Source: Pseudomonadota bacterium (GTDB lineage Bacteria; Myxococcota; Polyangia; Polyangiales; Polyangiaceae). Taken from it: a DNA stretch of 12,928 bases. Within the stretch, counting starts at the first letter, position 1; every line of letters starts with the position of its first letter. The position numbers and the translations under genes are program-made. Shown here one piece after another: positions 1 through 6,483 of the stretch. Where the stretch lies: positions 1 to 12,928 of the forward strand of contig JAEZYO010000949.1 of NCBI GenBank assembly GCA_023419055.1, written 5' to 3'. The notes below the pieces were generated by a model. That model had not been told where the DNA came from and made no database searches. It was given only the letters and a program-made list of their open reading frames with translations.

Positions 1-131
1 CCCCCGTACCGCTGGTACTCACGACCGGCCTCCACCGCGTTCAATCGGCGGAGGTAGGCGTCGGGGTTGGCGTGGTAGTGCAGATCGAGAAACTCGAGCC
101 TCGAGGCCCAGCGCTCGCGGAACTCAGCCAT
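1..131 (-). CDS. Putative metal-dependent hydrolase, DUF6282-like, N-terminal part only
   Basis: Only the first 43 codons are inside the window; the gene runs off the left edge. The visible protein begins with a short charged stretch and then reads FLDLHYHANPDAYLRR, with an Asp-Leu-His-Tyr-His motif at residues 16-20. A His-x-His motif near the N-terminus on the first beta strand is typical of amidohydrolase-type TIM barrels. The following 'NPDAYLRR' and 'EAGREYQRYGG' resemble what I recall of DUF6282 proteins, whose function is unknown to me. The ATG at 131 overlaps the end of the preceding RraA-like gene by 8 bases, so it is probably translationally coupled and the fifth member of the left-hand operon. 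The family call rests on a short segment and is an inference; other amidohydrolase families are possible. Confidence 0.5.
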   Translation of the reverse strand, partial: MAEFRERWASRLEFLDLHYHANPDAYLRRLNAVEAGREYQRYG

Positions 132-801
132 GGGGCGCGGCCCACGGGGTCGCGTAGCCGTGCGAGCTCCGCGCGGCGTCGAGCTTCGCGCCGCTCTCGA
201 TCGCCCGAACGATGCCGGCCTCGGTCTCGAGGACGCGCTCGGCTCGGACGATGATCTCCTCGAGGAGCGCCGCGGGGAGCACCAGCACGCCGTTCTCGTC
301 CGCGAAGATCCAGTCCGTGGGGTCGACCTGGACGTCACCCACTCGCACGGGAACCTTCACGCCCGTCACTCGGACTCGGTTCTTTCCCGACACCATGTAC
401 ACCCCCTTCGTAAAGAGCGGATACCCGAGGCTCTTCACGAGCGCGATGTCCCGCGCAGAGCCGTTGATCACGGTGCCGGCGATCCCCTGCATCAGCGCCT
501 TCCGAGTGAGGATGTCGCCCCAGTTCGTGCAGAGCGTGTTGCCACCGTTGTCGATCAAGAGAACGTGGCCGGCCGGAACGTCGTCGATGTAGTTGCCCGC
601 GCCCTGAAACGACGTGGGCGGCGCGTCGAACGGTTCGTACTGGACGGTGTAGACGGGGCCAGCCGTTTTGATCCCTTCCACCCGCGGGACGATGCCCGCG
701 AGCGCTCGGTTCACGCCCAGGCTGTCCATGGCGTCGGAGACGGCTGCGGTATCGAGCGCGATGAGTCGCGCCCGGAGGGCGCTTTGATTATCCGTGAGCA
801 T
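124..801 (-). CDS. RraA family protein (HMG/CHA aldolase-like)
   Basis: A 225-residue protein of the RraA/dimethylmenaquinone-methyltransferase-like fold, close to the usual length. The conserved core is visible: 'DAMDSLGV' near residues 23-30, 'GNTLCTNWGDIL' at 87-98, the hallmark 'NGSARD' at 113-118 with Arg117 and Asp118 (substrate-binding Arg and divalent-metal Asp in class II 4-hydroxy-4-methyl-2-oxoglutarate / 4-carboxy-4-hydroxy-2-oxoadipate aldolases), and 'ADENGVLVLP' at 167-176. The acidic residue found three positions after the Asp in characterised aldolases is Leu121 here, so activity is not assured. Members act as pyruvate-type aldolases or oxaloacetate decarboxylases, while E. 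coli RraA inhibits RNase E. With a DRE-TIM lyase and a decarboxylating dehydrogenase next door, a metabolic keto-acid role is more likely. It overlaps the dehydrogenase-CinA fusion by 14 bases. Confidence 0.88.
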   Translation of the reverse strand: MLTDNQSALRARLIALDTAAVSDAMDSLGVNRALAGIVPRVEGIKTAGPVYTVQYEPFDAPPTSFQGAGNYIDDVPAGHVLLIDNGGNTLCTNWGDILTRKALMQGIAGTVINGSARDIALVKSLGYPLFTKGVYMVSGKNRVRVTGVKVPVRVGDVQVDPTDWIFADENGVLVLPAALLEEIIVRAERVLETEAGIVRAIESGAKLDAARSSHGYATPWAAPHG

Positions 802-2956
802 GGGGCCTCTTCTGCGAGCTTCTCGCGTAACTCCAACAAGAGAACTGACGAACGTACTCCGCCACCTCGGGACCGCGGAGCGCGGCCGAGATCTCGTAAC
901 GCTCCCCGAGCGGCGACTGGCACGTGATCCTGAGCGTCCCCGAGCTCTCCTTCCCGGCCAGCACGTCGCTGAACGCGGGCGTCGTATTCACGAGGAAGAC
1001 GTCGCCGTTGGGCGCTCCGGGCAGCTCGGCGAGCAAGGCCTGGAGCGCAGCGTCGTCGCTCCGGAAGCGCACGCTCGGGTTGCCGCCGAGCATCTCGACT
1101 GCGCTCTTGCCGGTCGTATTGACGATGTTCGCCGAGAAGGCTTCGGTGACGCGATTCACGAACTCGTCGATCTCCGGCGTGACCTCGTCGACGCGCAGTG
1201 ACACGAGCACGTAGGGGTATTTCCACAGGTATCCGACGAGCGGCGCGAGCTTCGAGGACAGCTTAGCGATGGTGTCGTTGGCGTCCGTCTCGGTGACGCC
1301 GAGCAGCGTCCAGACGAATTTCCTACCGGCTTCACCGCCTGCTTCGACTCCGGCGAGAGCGGCGCGCAGCACCGCCCTCATCTCGTGGGGCGGCCCCGGG
1401 AGCACGACGAATTGGGTCCCGTGCCGCGTCACCATGAAGCCGCACGCCATGCCTTGATCGTTGGCCACGAGCGCCGCTCCGGCGGGTATCGAGGCCTGCA
1501 CGCGGTCCGTCTCTCGAATCGAGAGCCCGAGCTTCGCCATGCGCGCGGTGATGTGATCCCAGGCAGCCTGCCGAAACTCGAGCGGGAGCCCGAGCGCGTC
1601 CGCCACGGCGAAACGCGTGGCATCGTCGCTGGTCGGGCCGAGCCCGCCAGTGACCACCACCAGATCTCGATCCCCGAGGTAGCGCGTGACCGCGCGCGCG
1701 ATCGAGCTCTTTTGGTCGCCGCAGACGCTGTGCTCGTTCACTTCGAAGCCGAACTCGTGCAGCGAGCGCGCGATCTCGGTGGCGTTCGTGTTCGCGTAGT
1801 CACCTCGAAGGAGCTCGTCTCCCACGGCGACCACCGCGGCCGTGCGGCGGTAGCGGCGACCGTTGACGGCCTCGATGACCTCTCCCGCGAACGCGCTGGT
1901 GCTGGCGGATCCGCCGTAGTCGTAGGTGCGATCGCGGCCCTTACGCACCACGGTCATGACCGCAGCCTTCACGCGCTCGGCCTCGACCCGGAAGCCGATG
2001 TGGTCGAGCAGGAGCGCGATGGTCAGGAACATCGCGCTCGGGTTGGCCTTGTTCTTCCCGGCCATGACCGGCGCGCTGCCGTGAACAGGCTCGAAGTACG
2101 CTTGCTTCACGCCGTAGTTGCCGCTCGGCGCCATACCCAAGCCGCCCATGATCCCGCCGGCCAAGTCCGAGAGGATGTCGCCGAACATGTTCTCGGCGAC
2201 GATCACGCCGAAGCGCTCGGGCCTGGTCGTGAGCCAGAGGGCGACGGCGTCCACGTTCTGGATATCGTGACGCACGCTGGGAAAACGCGCGGCGACCTCG
2301 TGCAAGATCTCCTCGGCGAAGTGCCCGCTCTCGCGGAGGACGTTGGGCTTGTCCGCGAACGTCACCTGCTCGAAGCCGTGGTCGAGGGCGTAGCGAAACG
2401 CGAACTCGAAGAGCCGCTCGAGCCCGAGCTTGGTCTGGAGGCGGAGCGTCACCGACGTGGCCTCTGGCCCGTACTTTTCGATGTTCGGGTGGTTCAGGAG
2501 GCCGCGGAGCTCGGCCGGGATGCCCGCGTAGTCGTATCCGGCGTAGAGCCCTTCGGTGTTCTCTCGAATCACGCACAGGCTGTACGGCTTGTCGTCTCCG
2601 CTCACGAAATACGACGGTCGAACGTTCGCGAACAAGCCGAGGCGCTGACGCAGCTGAATCACCGGAGAGACGTACCGGTGCGCGCGGCCGCGCAGGTGCT
2701 CCGGCAGCTCTTCCTCCGCCTGTCGCTTGGGCTTGCTCGTGATCGCGCCGAGCAGCACCGCGTCGGCTCGTTCGATCTTCTCCCAGGTCTCTTCGGGAAC
2801 GGGATTTCCGATCTTCCGCCAGGACTCCCAGCCGATCTCCCCGTGCTCGAGCTCGAGCGGTAGCCTCAGCGCGTCGAGCACCGGGAGCGCCGCGTCGCAA
2901 ACTTCCTTGCCGATGCCGTCGCCCGGCAACACCAGTATCTTTTTCTTCGTCGTCAT
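788..2956 (-). CDS. Fusion: isopropylmalate/isocitrate-type dehydrogenase + CinA-N (MoCF) domain
   Basis: A 722-residue protein with two recognisable enzymes in one frame. Residues 1-365 form a complete beta-decarboxylating dehydrogenase: 'LPGDGIGKEV' at 9-18, 'RENTEGLYAG' at 131-140, a 'TFADKPNVLR' segment at 199-208, 'NMFGDILSDLAGG' at 256-268 with metal-binding Asp residues, and 'EPVHGSAP' plus 'NPSAM' for nucleotide binding at 289-309. After a linker of only a few residues, 370-600 match the CinA N-terminal domain: 'VGDELLRGDYANTNA' at 378-392, 'TGGLGPTSDDAT' at 436-447, 'LPGPPHEM' at 519-526. The CinA C-terminal amidase is absent; instead residues about 615-722 are unrecognised. The ATG at 2956 overlaps the previous stop in ATGA; the open frame upstream of it lies antisense-like over that gene and is not used. 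Known dehydrogenases of this family use NAD(P) on 2-hydroxyacids with a beta-carboxylate; CinA-N domains hydrolyse ADP-ribose-like nucleotides or bind pterin-like ligands. The substrate is unknown. Confidence 0.9.
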   Translation of the reverse strand: MTTKKKILVLPGDGIGKEVCDAALPVLDALRLPLELEHGEIGWESWRKIGNPVPEETWEKIERADAVLLGAITSKPKRQAEEELPEHLRGRAHRYVSPVIQLRQRLGLFANVRPSYFVSGDDKPYSLCVIRENTEGLYAGYDYAGIPAELRGLLNHPNIEKYGPEATSVTLRLQTKLGLERLFEFAFRYALDHGFEQVTFADKPNVLRESGHFAEEILHEVAARFPSVRHDIQNVDAVALWLTTRPERFGVIVAENMFGDILSDLAGGIMGGLGMAPSGNYGVKQAYFEPVHGSAPVMAGKNKANPSAMFLTIALLLDHIGFRVEAERVKAAVMTVVRKGRDRTYDYGGSASTSAFAGEVIEAVNGRRYRRTAAVVAVGDELLRGDYANTNATEIARSLHEFGFEVNEHSVCGDQKSSIARAVTRYLGDRDLVVVTGGLGPTSDDATRFAVADALGLPLEFRQAAWDHITARMAKLGLSIRETDRVQASIPAGAALVANDQGMACGFMVTRHGTQFVVLPGPPHEMRAVLRAALAGVEAGGEAGRKFVWTLLGVTETDANDTIAKLSSKLAPLVGYLWKYPYVLVSLRVDEVTPEIDEFVNRVTEAFSANIVNTTGKSAVEMLGGNPSVRFRSDDAALQALLAELPGAPNGDVFLVNTTPAFSDVLAGKESSGTLRITCQSPLGERYEISAALRGPEVAEYVRQFSCWSYARSSQKRPHAHG

Positions 2957-3723
2957 GTCTTGAGCCAACTTCCAATCGCGTCGAGCGCGAACTTGGGATT
3001 GTCCTTCAGTAGGCGCATGCCCGCCCCGGGCACCGCCAAGCGCCGGTGCTGCCGCCGTCCCGGTACGGTAGCTTGGTTCTCTATCGTAGCGAGCTGCGAG
3101 AGCTCCCCCACCATGCAGAGCAAGTCGCCGTCGAACCTCGCGGCCTCTTCCCGCGCGTCGAGCTCTGCCAGAAGCTCGAAGCCCCGCAGCATCCTCCGAC
3201 AAGCTAGCTCGATTTCGGCCTGCTTCTCCAGACCGACGGCGTCTCGATGCCGTGCCTCCGGCAGGCTGCCCGCCGGCGCCACCAGGGTGGCGAGGCATCT
3301 CAAGGCCTCGGCCAGGTTGCGGCGTCTCAGCGGCTCGATCAAGCAAGCCAAGTGTCTCTGCAAGCTCGCGTCGACGAAGCCCGGACCCGACAGGCAGAGG
3401 ACGCGCTCGGCGCTCGGAAAGTAGCGGGAGAACTTGACGGAGAGCGAACCGCCGAGGGCGTAGCCCGCGAGCAAGCAGCGCTCGCTCGCGAGCTCGGACA
3501 GGCGGCGCGCGACGCTATCGAGCCAGGCGGGCGAAACGGCTCGGTCGTCGCCGCCCGCGAAGAGCGCCGGAGTATCCACGATCACGACGCCGTACCCTCT
3601 GTCGAGCAGCAGCTCGGTCAACGGCGCGCAGAAATCTCCCCCGTCCCAGGTCGGCGTGACCGGGCCGAATATCAAGGCGCGCCGAGAACGATCTCGCTCG
3701 AGGACCAACCAGGGTTCGATCAT
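2953..3723 (-). CDS. Alpha/beta-hydrolase-fold protein, catalytic residues missing
   Basis: A 256-residue protein with alpha/beta hydrolase layout: strand and loop 'RALIFGPVTPTWDGGD' at 15-30, 'GYGVVIVDTPAL' at 43-54, nucleophile elbow at 84-92, a helical cap around 115-200, and a C-terminal 'DNPKFALDAIGSWL' helix that normally follows the catalytic His. The elbow reads G-Y-A-L-G-G at 87-92, so the nucleophile Ser is Ala89 (codon GCC). The acid-loop region 'MVGELSQLAT' at 204-213 has no Asp, and the His position reads 'GAGM' at 233-236. It therefore looks like a pseudo-enzyme with a structural or ligand-binding role. The start at 3723 was chosen because the ATG overlaps the stop of the upstream lyase gene (ATGA); a longer open frame to 3957 lies inside that gene. 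Its own stop overlaps the next start in the same way. Family assignment is moderately sure; loss of activity is inferred. Confidence 0.78.
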   Translation of the reverse strand: MIEPWLVLERDRSRRALIFGPVTPTWDGGDFCAPLTELLLDRGYGVVIVDTPALFAGGDDRAVSPAWLDSVARRLSELASERCLLAGYALGGSLSVKFSRYFPSAERVLCLSGPGFVDASLQRHLACLIEPLRRRNLAEALRCLATLVAPAGSLPEARHRDAVGLEKQAEIELACRRMLRGFELLAELDAREEAARFDGDLLCMVGELSQLATIENQATVPGRRQHRRLAVPGAGMRLLKDNPKFALDAIGSWLKT

Positions 3724-4676
3724 GACAGCGCGGGCACCACTGCATCCTCTTGGTACTTGGCGGTTTGGTGGGCCAGGCGCTCCACGACTCCGCTTCGTTC
3801 CGTGAACGGAATGTTCAAGAGGCCGCACATCATGTCGACGTCGTAGTCGTGGTCGTCCTGGACGAACTGAGGATCGTTCCGCAAGCGCTTCGCTGCGCCG
3901 AGGACGGCCTCGAGTGAGTACTTGTCGAAGCCTACCGAGCGGCAATATGCGATCCACTGCTCGAGCCTGAGGTTTCCAATCCCCTTGCCCATCCCGAGCA
4001 GGCTGGCGTCGACGAACGTCGCGCCCTCACGGATGGCCGTGATGGTGTTCGCCATCGCCAGGCCCATGTTGTCGTGCGCGTGATAGCCGATCCTGAGCGT
4101 CGTGGCGCGCCGCACCGTCGAGACCAGGCGCGCGACCAGCATCGGGTTCAAGTTCCCGTTCGAGTCCGCGAGGTAGACGACGTCGACGAGCTTCTTTCTG
4201 GCCTCGATGTCTCCGACGAGCTTCTCCAGGAGCTCCGTCCCGATGCTGCTCACCCGCACGATGTTCAAACTGACGCTCATGCCTCGCTGCTTCGCGACCT
4301 CGGCGATGCCGAGCGTCTCTTCCAGGTTCTTGGGGTTGACGCACAACCTGAGGAGCGCGACCCCGCAGTCGGCGAGCTCTCGCACGTCGGGCGCGGAGAT
4401 GTTCTTGGCGTGCGCGATCACCACGAGCTTCAGGTTCGGCGCCTCTTCGCGCAGCAGGGTCAAATACCTGGCGTCGCACAAGCCGGTCATGCCGATGTTC
4501 TCGATCGGTAAGATCGAGCCGTTCCTGTATCCGACCTCCACGTAGTCGACGCCGGCTTCGTACAGGCGCCGAGCGTGCTCGACGGCGTACTCCGCGGAGA
4601 AACCGAAATTATTGCGATAGCCCCCGTCCCGAAGGGTCACATCGATGACCTGTGCCTTCAACAACAAATGTCGCAT
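3720..4676 (-). CDS. DRE-TIM metallolyase (HMGL-like aldolase / 4-hydroxy-2-oxovalerate aldolase-like)
   Basis: A 318-residue HMGL-like TIM barrel. The signature 'DVTLRDGGYRNNFGF' spans 12-26, with Arg16 and metal-ligand Asp17. 'YVEVGYR' is at 45-51, 'YHAHDNMGLAMAN' at 198-210 gives the metal-binding His199-x-His201 pair, and 'DASLLGMGKGIGNLRLE' at 223-239 is the conserved C-terminal turn. The 'LRDGGY' form is closest to 4-hydroxy-2-oxovalerate aldolases (DmpG type) and the 'aldolase catalytic domain' proteins of some biosynthetic clusters, rather than to isopropylmalate synthases, which are longer and carry a regulatory domain. It lacks the C-terminal segment with which DmpG contacts an acylating aldehyde dehydrogenase partner, as far as length shows. 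Expected chemistry is divalent-metal-dependent aldol cleavage or condensation involving a pyruvate or acyl-CoA enolate. It starts the tightly overlapping five-gene block and follows a 128-base gap. Confidence 0.85.
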   Translation of the reverse strand: MRHLLLKAQVIDVTLRDGGYRNNFGFSAEYAVEHARRLYEAGVDYVEVGYRNGSILPIENIGMTGLCDARYLTLLREEAPNLKLVVIAHAKNISAPDVRELADCGVALLRLCVNPKNLEETLGIAEVAKQRGMSVSLNIVRVSSIGTELLEKLVGDIEARKKLVDVVYLADSNGNLNPMLVARLVSTVRRATTLRIGYHAHDNMGLAMANTITAIREGATFVDASLLGMGKGIGNLRLEQWIAYCRSVGFDKYSLEAVLGAAKRLRNDPQFVQDDHDYDVDMMCGLLNIPFTERSGVVERLAHQTAKYQEDAVVPALS

Positions 4677-4804
4677 TCGAAACCCCTTTTCTCATTCGAG
4701 GCAGCCTCGTGGCCGCCCATTGAAACGAACACTCCTCGTCAGCGCGTCTCGAATATCGGCACGCGCCCTCCCGATCTCCGGCTTCCCTCCGGAGACCTAC
4801 AGGT
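4677..4804. other. Intergenic gap with two small inverted repeats
   Basis: This 128-base gap separates the DUF1330 gene from the lyase gene. It holds a hairpin-capable repeat at 4775-4795 (7-base arms tctccgg / ccggaga around a 7-base loop), ten bases beyond the DUF1330 stop. It is followed on the minus strand by G-rich sequence and no T tract, so it is not a standard intrinsic terminator. A 13-base odd palindrome, cgaggc-a-gcctcg, lies at 4697-4709, about 20 bases before the lyase ATG, and could be an operator or chance. A separate promoter for the five-gene block could lie here, but I see no convincing -35/-10 pair. Confidence 0.35.
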
Positions 4805-5089
4805 TCAGCCGACGATCGCGAACACGCTATCGAAGGCCTCGTCGCGCAGCGGGATCAGTGCCTGGTACTCCGGTGAGTCGTACCAACCCTTCGCGGCCTG
4901 GCGGTCGGCGAAGCGATACACGACCGTCGTGTCGAAGCGCGGGTCGCTCGACCCGAACAGCAACTCTTGCTTTCCCTTCTGAACCAACTCCCCGCCGAAC
5001 TTCTGGAAAATAGGCGGCGTACTCGCGGAGTAATGCTTGAGCTTCTCCGCGTTCTTTACCTTCAGCTGCACGATCAACAACGCAGACAT
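4805..5089 (-). CDS. DUF1330 family small protein
   Basis: A 94-residue protein of the length and pattern of DUF1330, a dimeric alpha-beta barrel-like fold: N-terminal strand 'MSALLIVQLKVKN', helix 'AEKLKHYSASTPPIFQKFGG', then 'FDTTVVYRFADRQAAKGWYDSPEY' near 65-87 with the aromatic Trp-Tyr-x-Ser-x-x-Tyr motif ('WYDSPEYQAL') typical of the family, and a final 'VFAIVG' strand. The family has no firmly known reaction; related barrels are monooxygenases, cyclases or carriers of small ligands. The ATG at 5089 is preferred over one 39 bases upstream because a purine-rich ribosome binding site precedes it and it follows the acyl-reductase stop after a single base, implying translational coupling. 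The upstream alternative would overlap the reductase gene. Confidence 0.8.
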   Translation of the reverse strand: MSALLIVQLKVKNAEKLKHYSASTPPIFQKFGGELVQKGKQELLFGSSDPRFDTTVVYRFADRQAAKGWYDSPEYQALIPLRDEAFDSVFAIVG

Positions 5090-5090
5090 G

Positions 5091-6470
5091 TCACTTTCCT
5101 TTCCCAAGAGCAGGTGAACTTCCGACAAGCTCCGTCTTTCGCATCAGCTCCAAGAACAAGTGACGAGCCTGATGCGTCGCCCAGAAATCGAACTCGGTCG
5201 AAGGCGTGTTGAACAGCGCCTTGCAAGTGAGGAGCCGGCTCGCCGTGTCGATGAAGCGAGCCTCGTCGCGCGTGAACACGGCCGTGGCGATCGAGGCACC
5301 GAGCGGAGTACCCGCGACGCTCTCGTTCGCGAGCGCGACCGGGTCGGTCCCCGCCTCGTAGTAGCAAACGGCGACCGTCGGGTAAGGGACCTCTTCCTTC
5401 AAGATGCCGGCGGTGGTGGGCACCGTCAGCAGGAACAGGTCGCGCTCGTAGAAGACGCTGCCCGAGGCCGCGCATTCACGCGCCGTGACGCGTGCCTGTG
5501 GATCATTGCGGCCGAGATCGGTGTCGGGGTGGTTCGGCGCGCCTCGAACCAGCTTGTCCGCGTGACGCACCAGGGCCGCCTCGAGCTCCTTGGCCAGGCT
5601 CTTCGGCGCGTACACCTTCTTGGTCGAGTTGCAGCGGTTTCCGCGATCGTCCGTCGCCCCGCGAATGATCATCTCCGCCGCGAGCTCGACGTCGGCGTCG
5701 GGCCACACGATCGCTCCGGAGCGGCCGGTGAGGTACACGAGCGACTTGTGCCCGGCGCGGTAACCGAAGGGTTCGCAGATCGCGGAGACCGTATGGTCCT
5801 CGCCGAAGATCACGGATTGCTGAGTGCGACCGATCAGGCGCCCGACGAGATCCTTCTCCCCGTCGGTGTCGCGGCTGATGTAGAGCAACGCTGGAGGCGT
5901 GATTCCTTCGGCCGCGAGGGCCCGCGTGAAGAGGTACGCCCCGAGCGGCTCGATCTTGCTCGGCTTGACGACGGCGGCTGCGTTCGCGAGGAGCGCCTGG
6001 GCGATGTTCCAAGGCGCGATGGCGATCTCGTCACCCGCGAGCACGAACATGGTCGAGATGCCGCCGCGATAGACGCAGTTGTCGCGATCCATCAGCACGT
6101 CCAGAGCTTCCTCCCCCGGGCGCGCCACCGTGACGATCTCGGCGAGGGACCTTACGTACTCGTCCAGCCGCGCGAGCCAGCCGTTCACGGCCGCGATCGA
6201 CTTTCTCATGTGCTTGATCGGGCTGCCGCTGAGCTCGGCCTGAATCATCAGATCTTGATCGCGAATCCACGAGCCCTCGCGACCGATCTTCGCGAGCGCC
6301 TTGATCACGGCTTTGATGGATTGAGGGCGCTGAGCGTTGAGCGACTTCAGCGCGAAGCTCACGTCCTGCTCGGTGGTGACCGGAAAGCTGAATCGCCCGG
6401 CCTGTCGGCGCTGTTCGGAGCGCCTGGGCACGCCTCGTACGATGTTCTCGAGCTGCACGATGTCGGACAT
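5091..6470 (-). CDS. LuxC-like acyl reductase of the aldehyde dehydrogenase superfamily
   Basis: A 459-residue ALDH-superfamily protein. 'IAPWNIAQ' at 151-158 gives the oxyanion-hole Asn155, 'VVKPSKIEP' at 167-175 the NAD(P)-binding Lys169, and 'RGNRCNSTKKV' at 276-286 the catalytic Cys280. 'EEVPYPTVAV' at 359-368 with 'LANESVAGTPLGASIATAVFT' at 380-400 is the ALDH C-terminal core. The Glu general base of ordinary ALDHs sits 34 residues before the Cys; that position is Tyr246 in 'YLTG', so hydrolytic aldehyde oxidation is unlikely and acyl-thioester reduction or acylation is favoured, as in LuxC and CoA-acylating dehydrogenases. It lies 11 bases after a LuxE-like gene, the pairing seen for fatty-acid reductases. 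The ATG at 6470 has a strong binding site; the open frame continues upstream only as a shadow of the LuxE-like gene. An unusual CoA-acylating ALDH is the alternative. Confidence 0.8.
   Translation of the reverse strand: MSDIVQLENIVRGVPRRSEQRRQAGRFSFPVTTEQDVSFALKSLNAQRPQSIKAVIKALAKIGREGSWIRDQDLMIQAELSGSPIKHMRKSIAAVNGWLARLDEYVRSLAEIVTVARPGEEALDVLMDRDNCVYRGGISTMFVLAGDEIAIAPWNIAQALLANAAAVVKPSKIEPLGAYLFTRALAAEGITPPALLYISRDTDGEKDLVGRLIGRTQQSVIFGEDHTVSAICEPFGYRAGHKSLVYLTGRSGAIVWPDADVELAAEMIIRGATDDRGNRCNSTKKVYAPKSLAKELEAALVRHADKLVRGAPNHPDTDLGRNDPQARVTARECAASGSVFYERDLFLLTVPTTAGILKEEVPYPTVAVCYYEAGTDPVALANESVAGTPLGASIATAVFTRDEARFIDTASRLLTCKALFNTPSTEFDFWATHQARHLFLELMRKTELVGSSPALGKGK
5094..5100 (-). promoter_or_regulatory. 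Ribosome binding site deciding the DUF1330 start
   Basis: Reading the minus strand, AGGAAAG ends four bases before the ATG at 5089, with the AGGA core seven bases away. It lies within the last codons and next to the stop codon of the acyl-reductase gene, supporting the downstream start and coupling of the two genes. Confidence 0.6.
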
Positions 6471-6476
6471 GTCGAA

Positions 6477-6483
6477 CCTCCTC
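6477..6483 (-). promoter_or_regulatory. Strong ribosome binding site of the acyl-reductase gene
   Basis: GAGGAGG on the minus strand, six bases before the ATG at 6470. It overlaps the stop codon of the LuxE-like gene (6482-6484). It is the best Shine-Dalgarno sequence I found in the window and fixes the start of the reductase. Confidence 0.75.

Noticed and set aside
1385..2863. A 492-codon open frame on the plus strand
   Set aside because: It is antisense to the dehydrogenase-CinA fusion; there are no recognisable domains and the composition is typical of a shadow frame.
2957..3346. N-terminal extension of the fusion protein by 130 codons
   Set aside because: The extension lies out of frame inside the hydrolase-fold gene, has low-complexity Arg/Gly/Ala composition, and the ATGA overlap at 2953-2956 with the dehydrogenase N-terminus 'KKILVLPGDGIG' marks the real start.
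3724..3957. Longer start for the hydrolase-fold protein
   Set aside because: It would lie inside the lyase gene and adds Arg/Pro-rich sequence without a fold match; the overlapping ATGA at 3720-3723 is preferred.
4775..4795. Intrinsic terminator after the DUF1330 gene
   Set aside because: The hairpin has no T tract on the transcribed side, so it is listed only as an inverted repeat.
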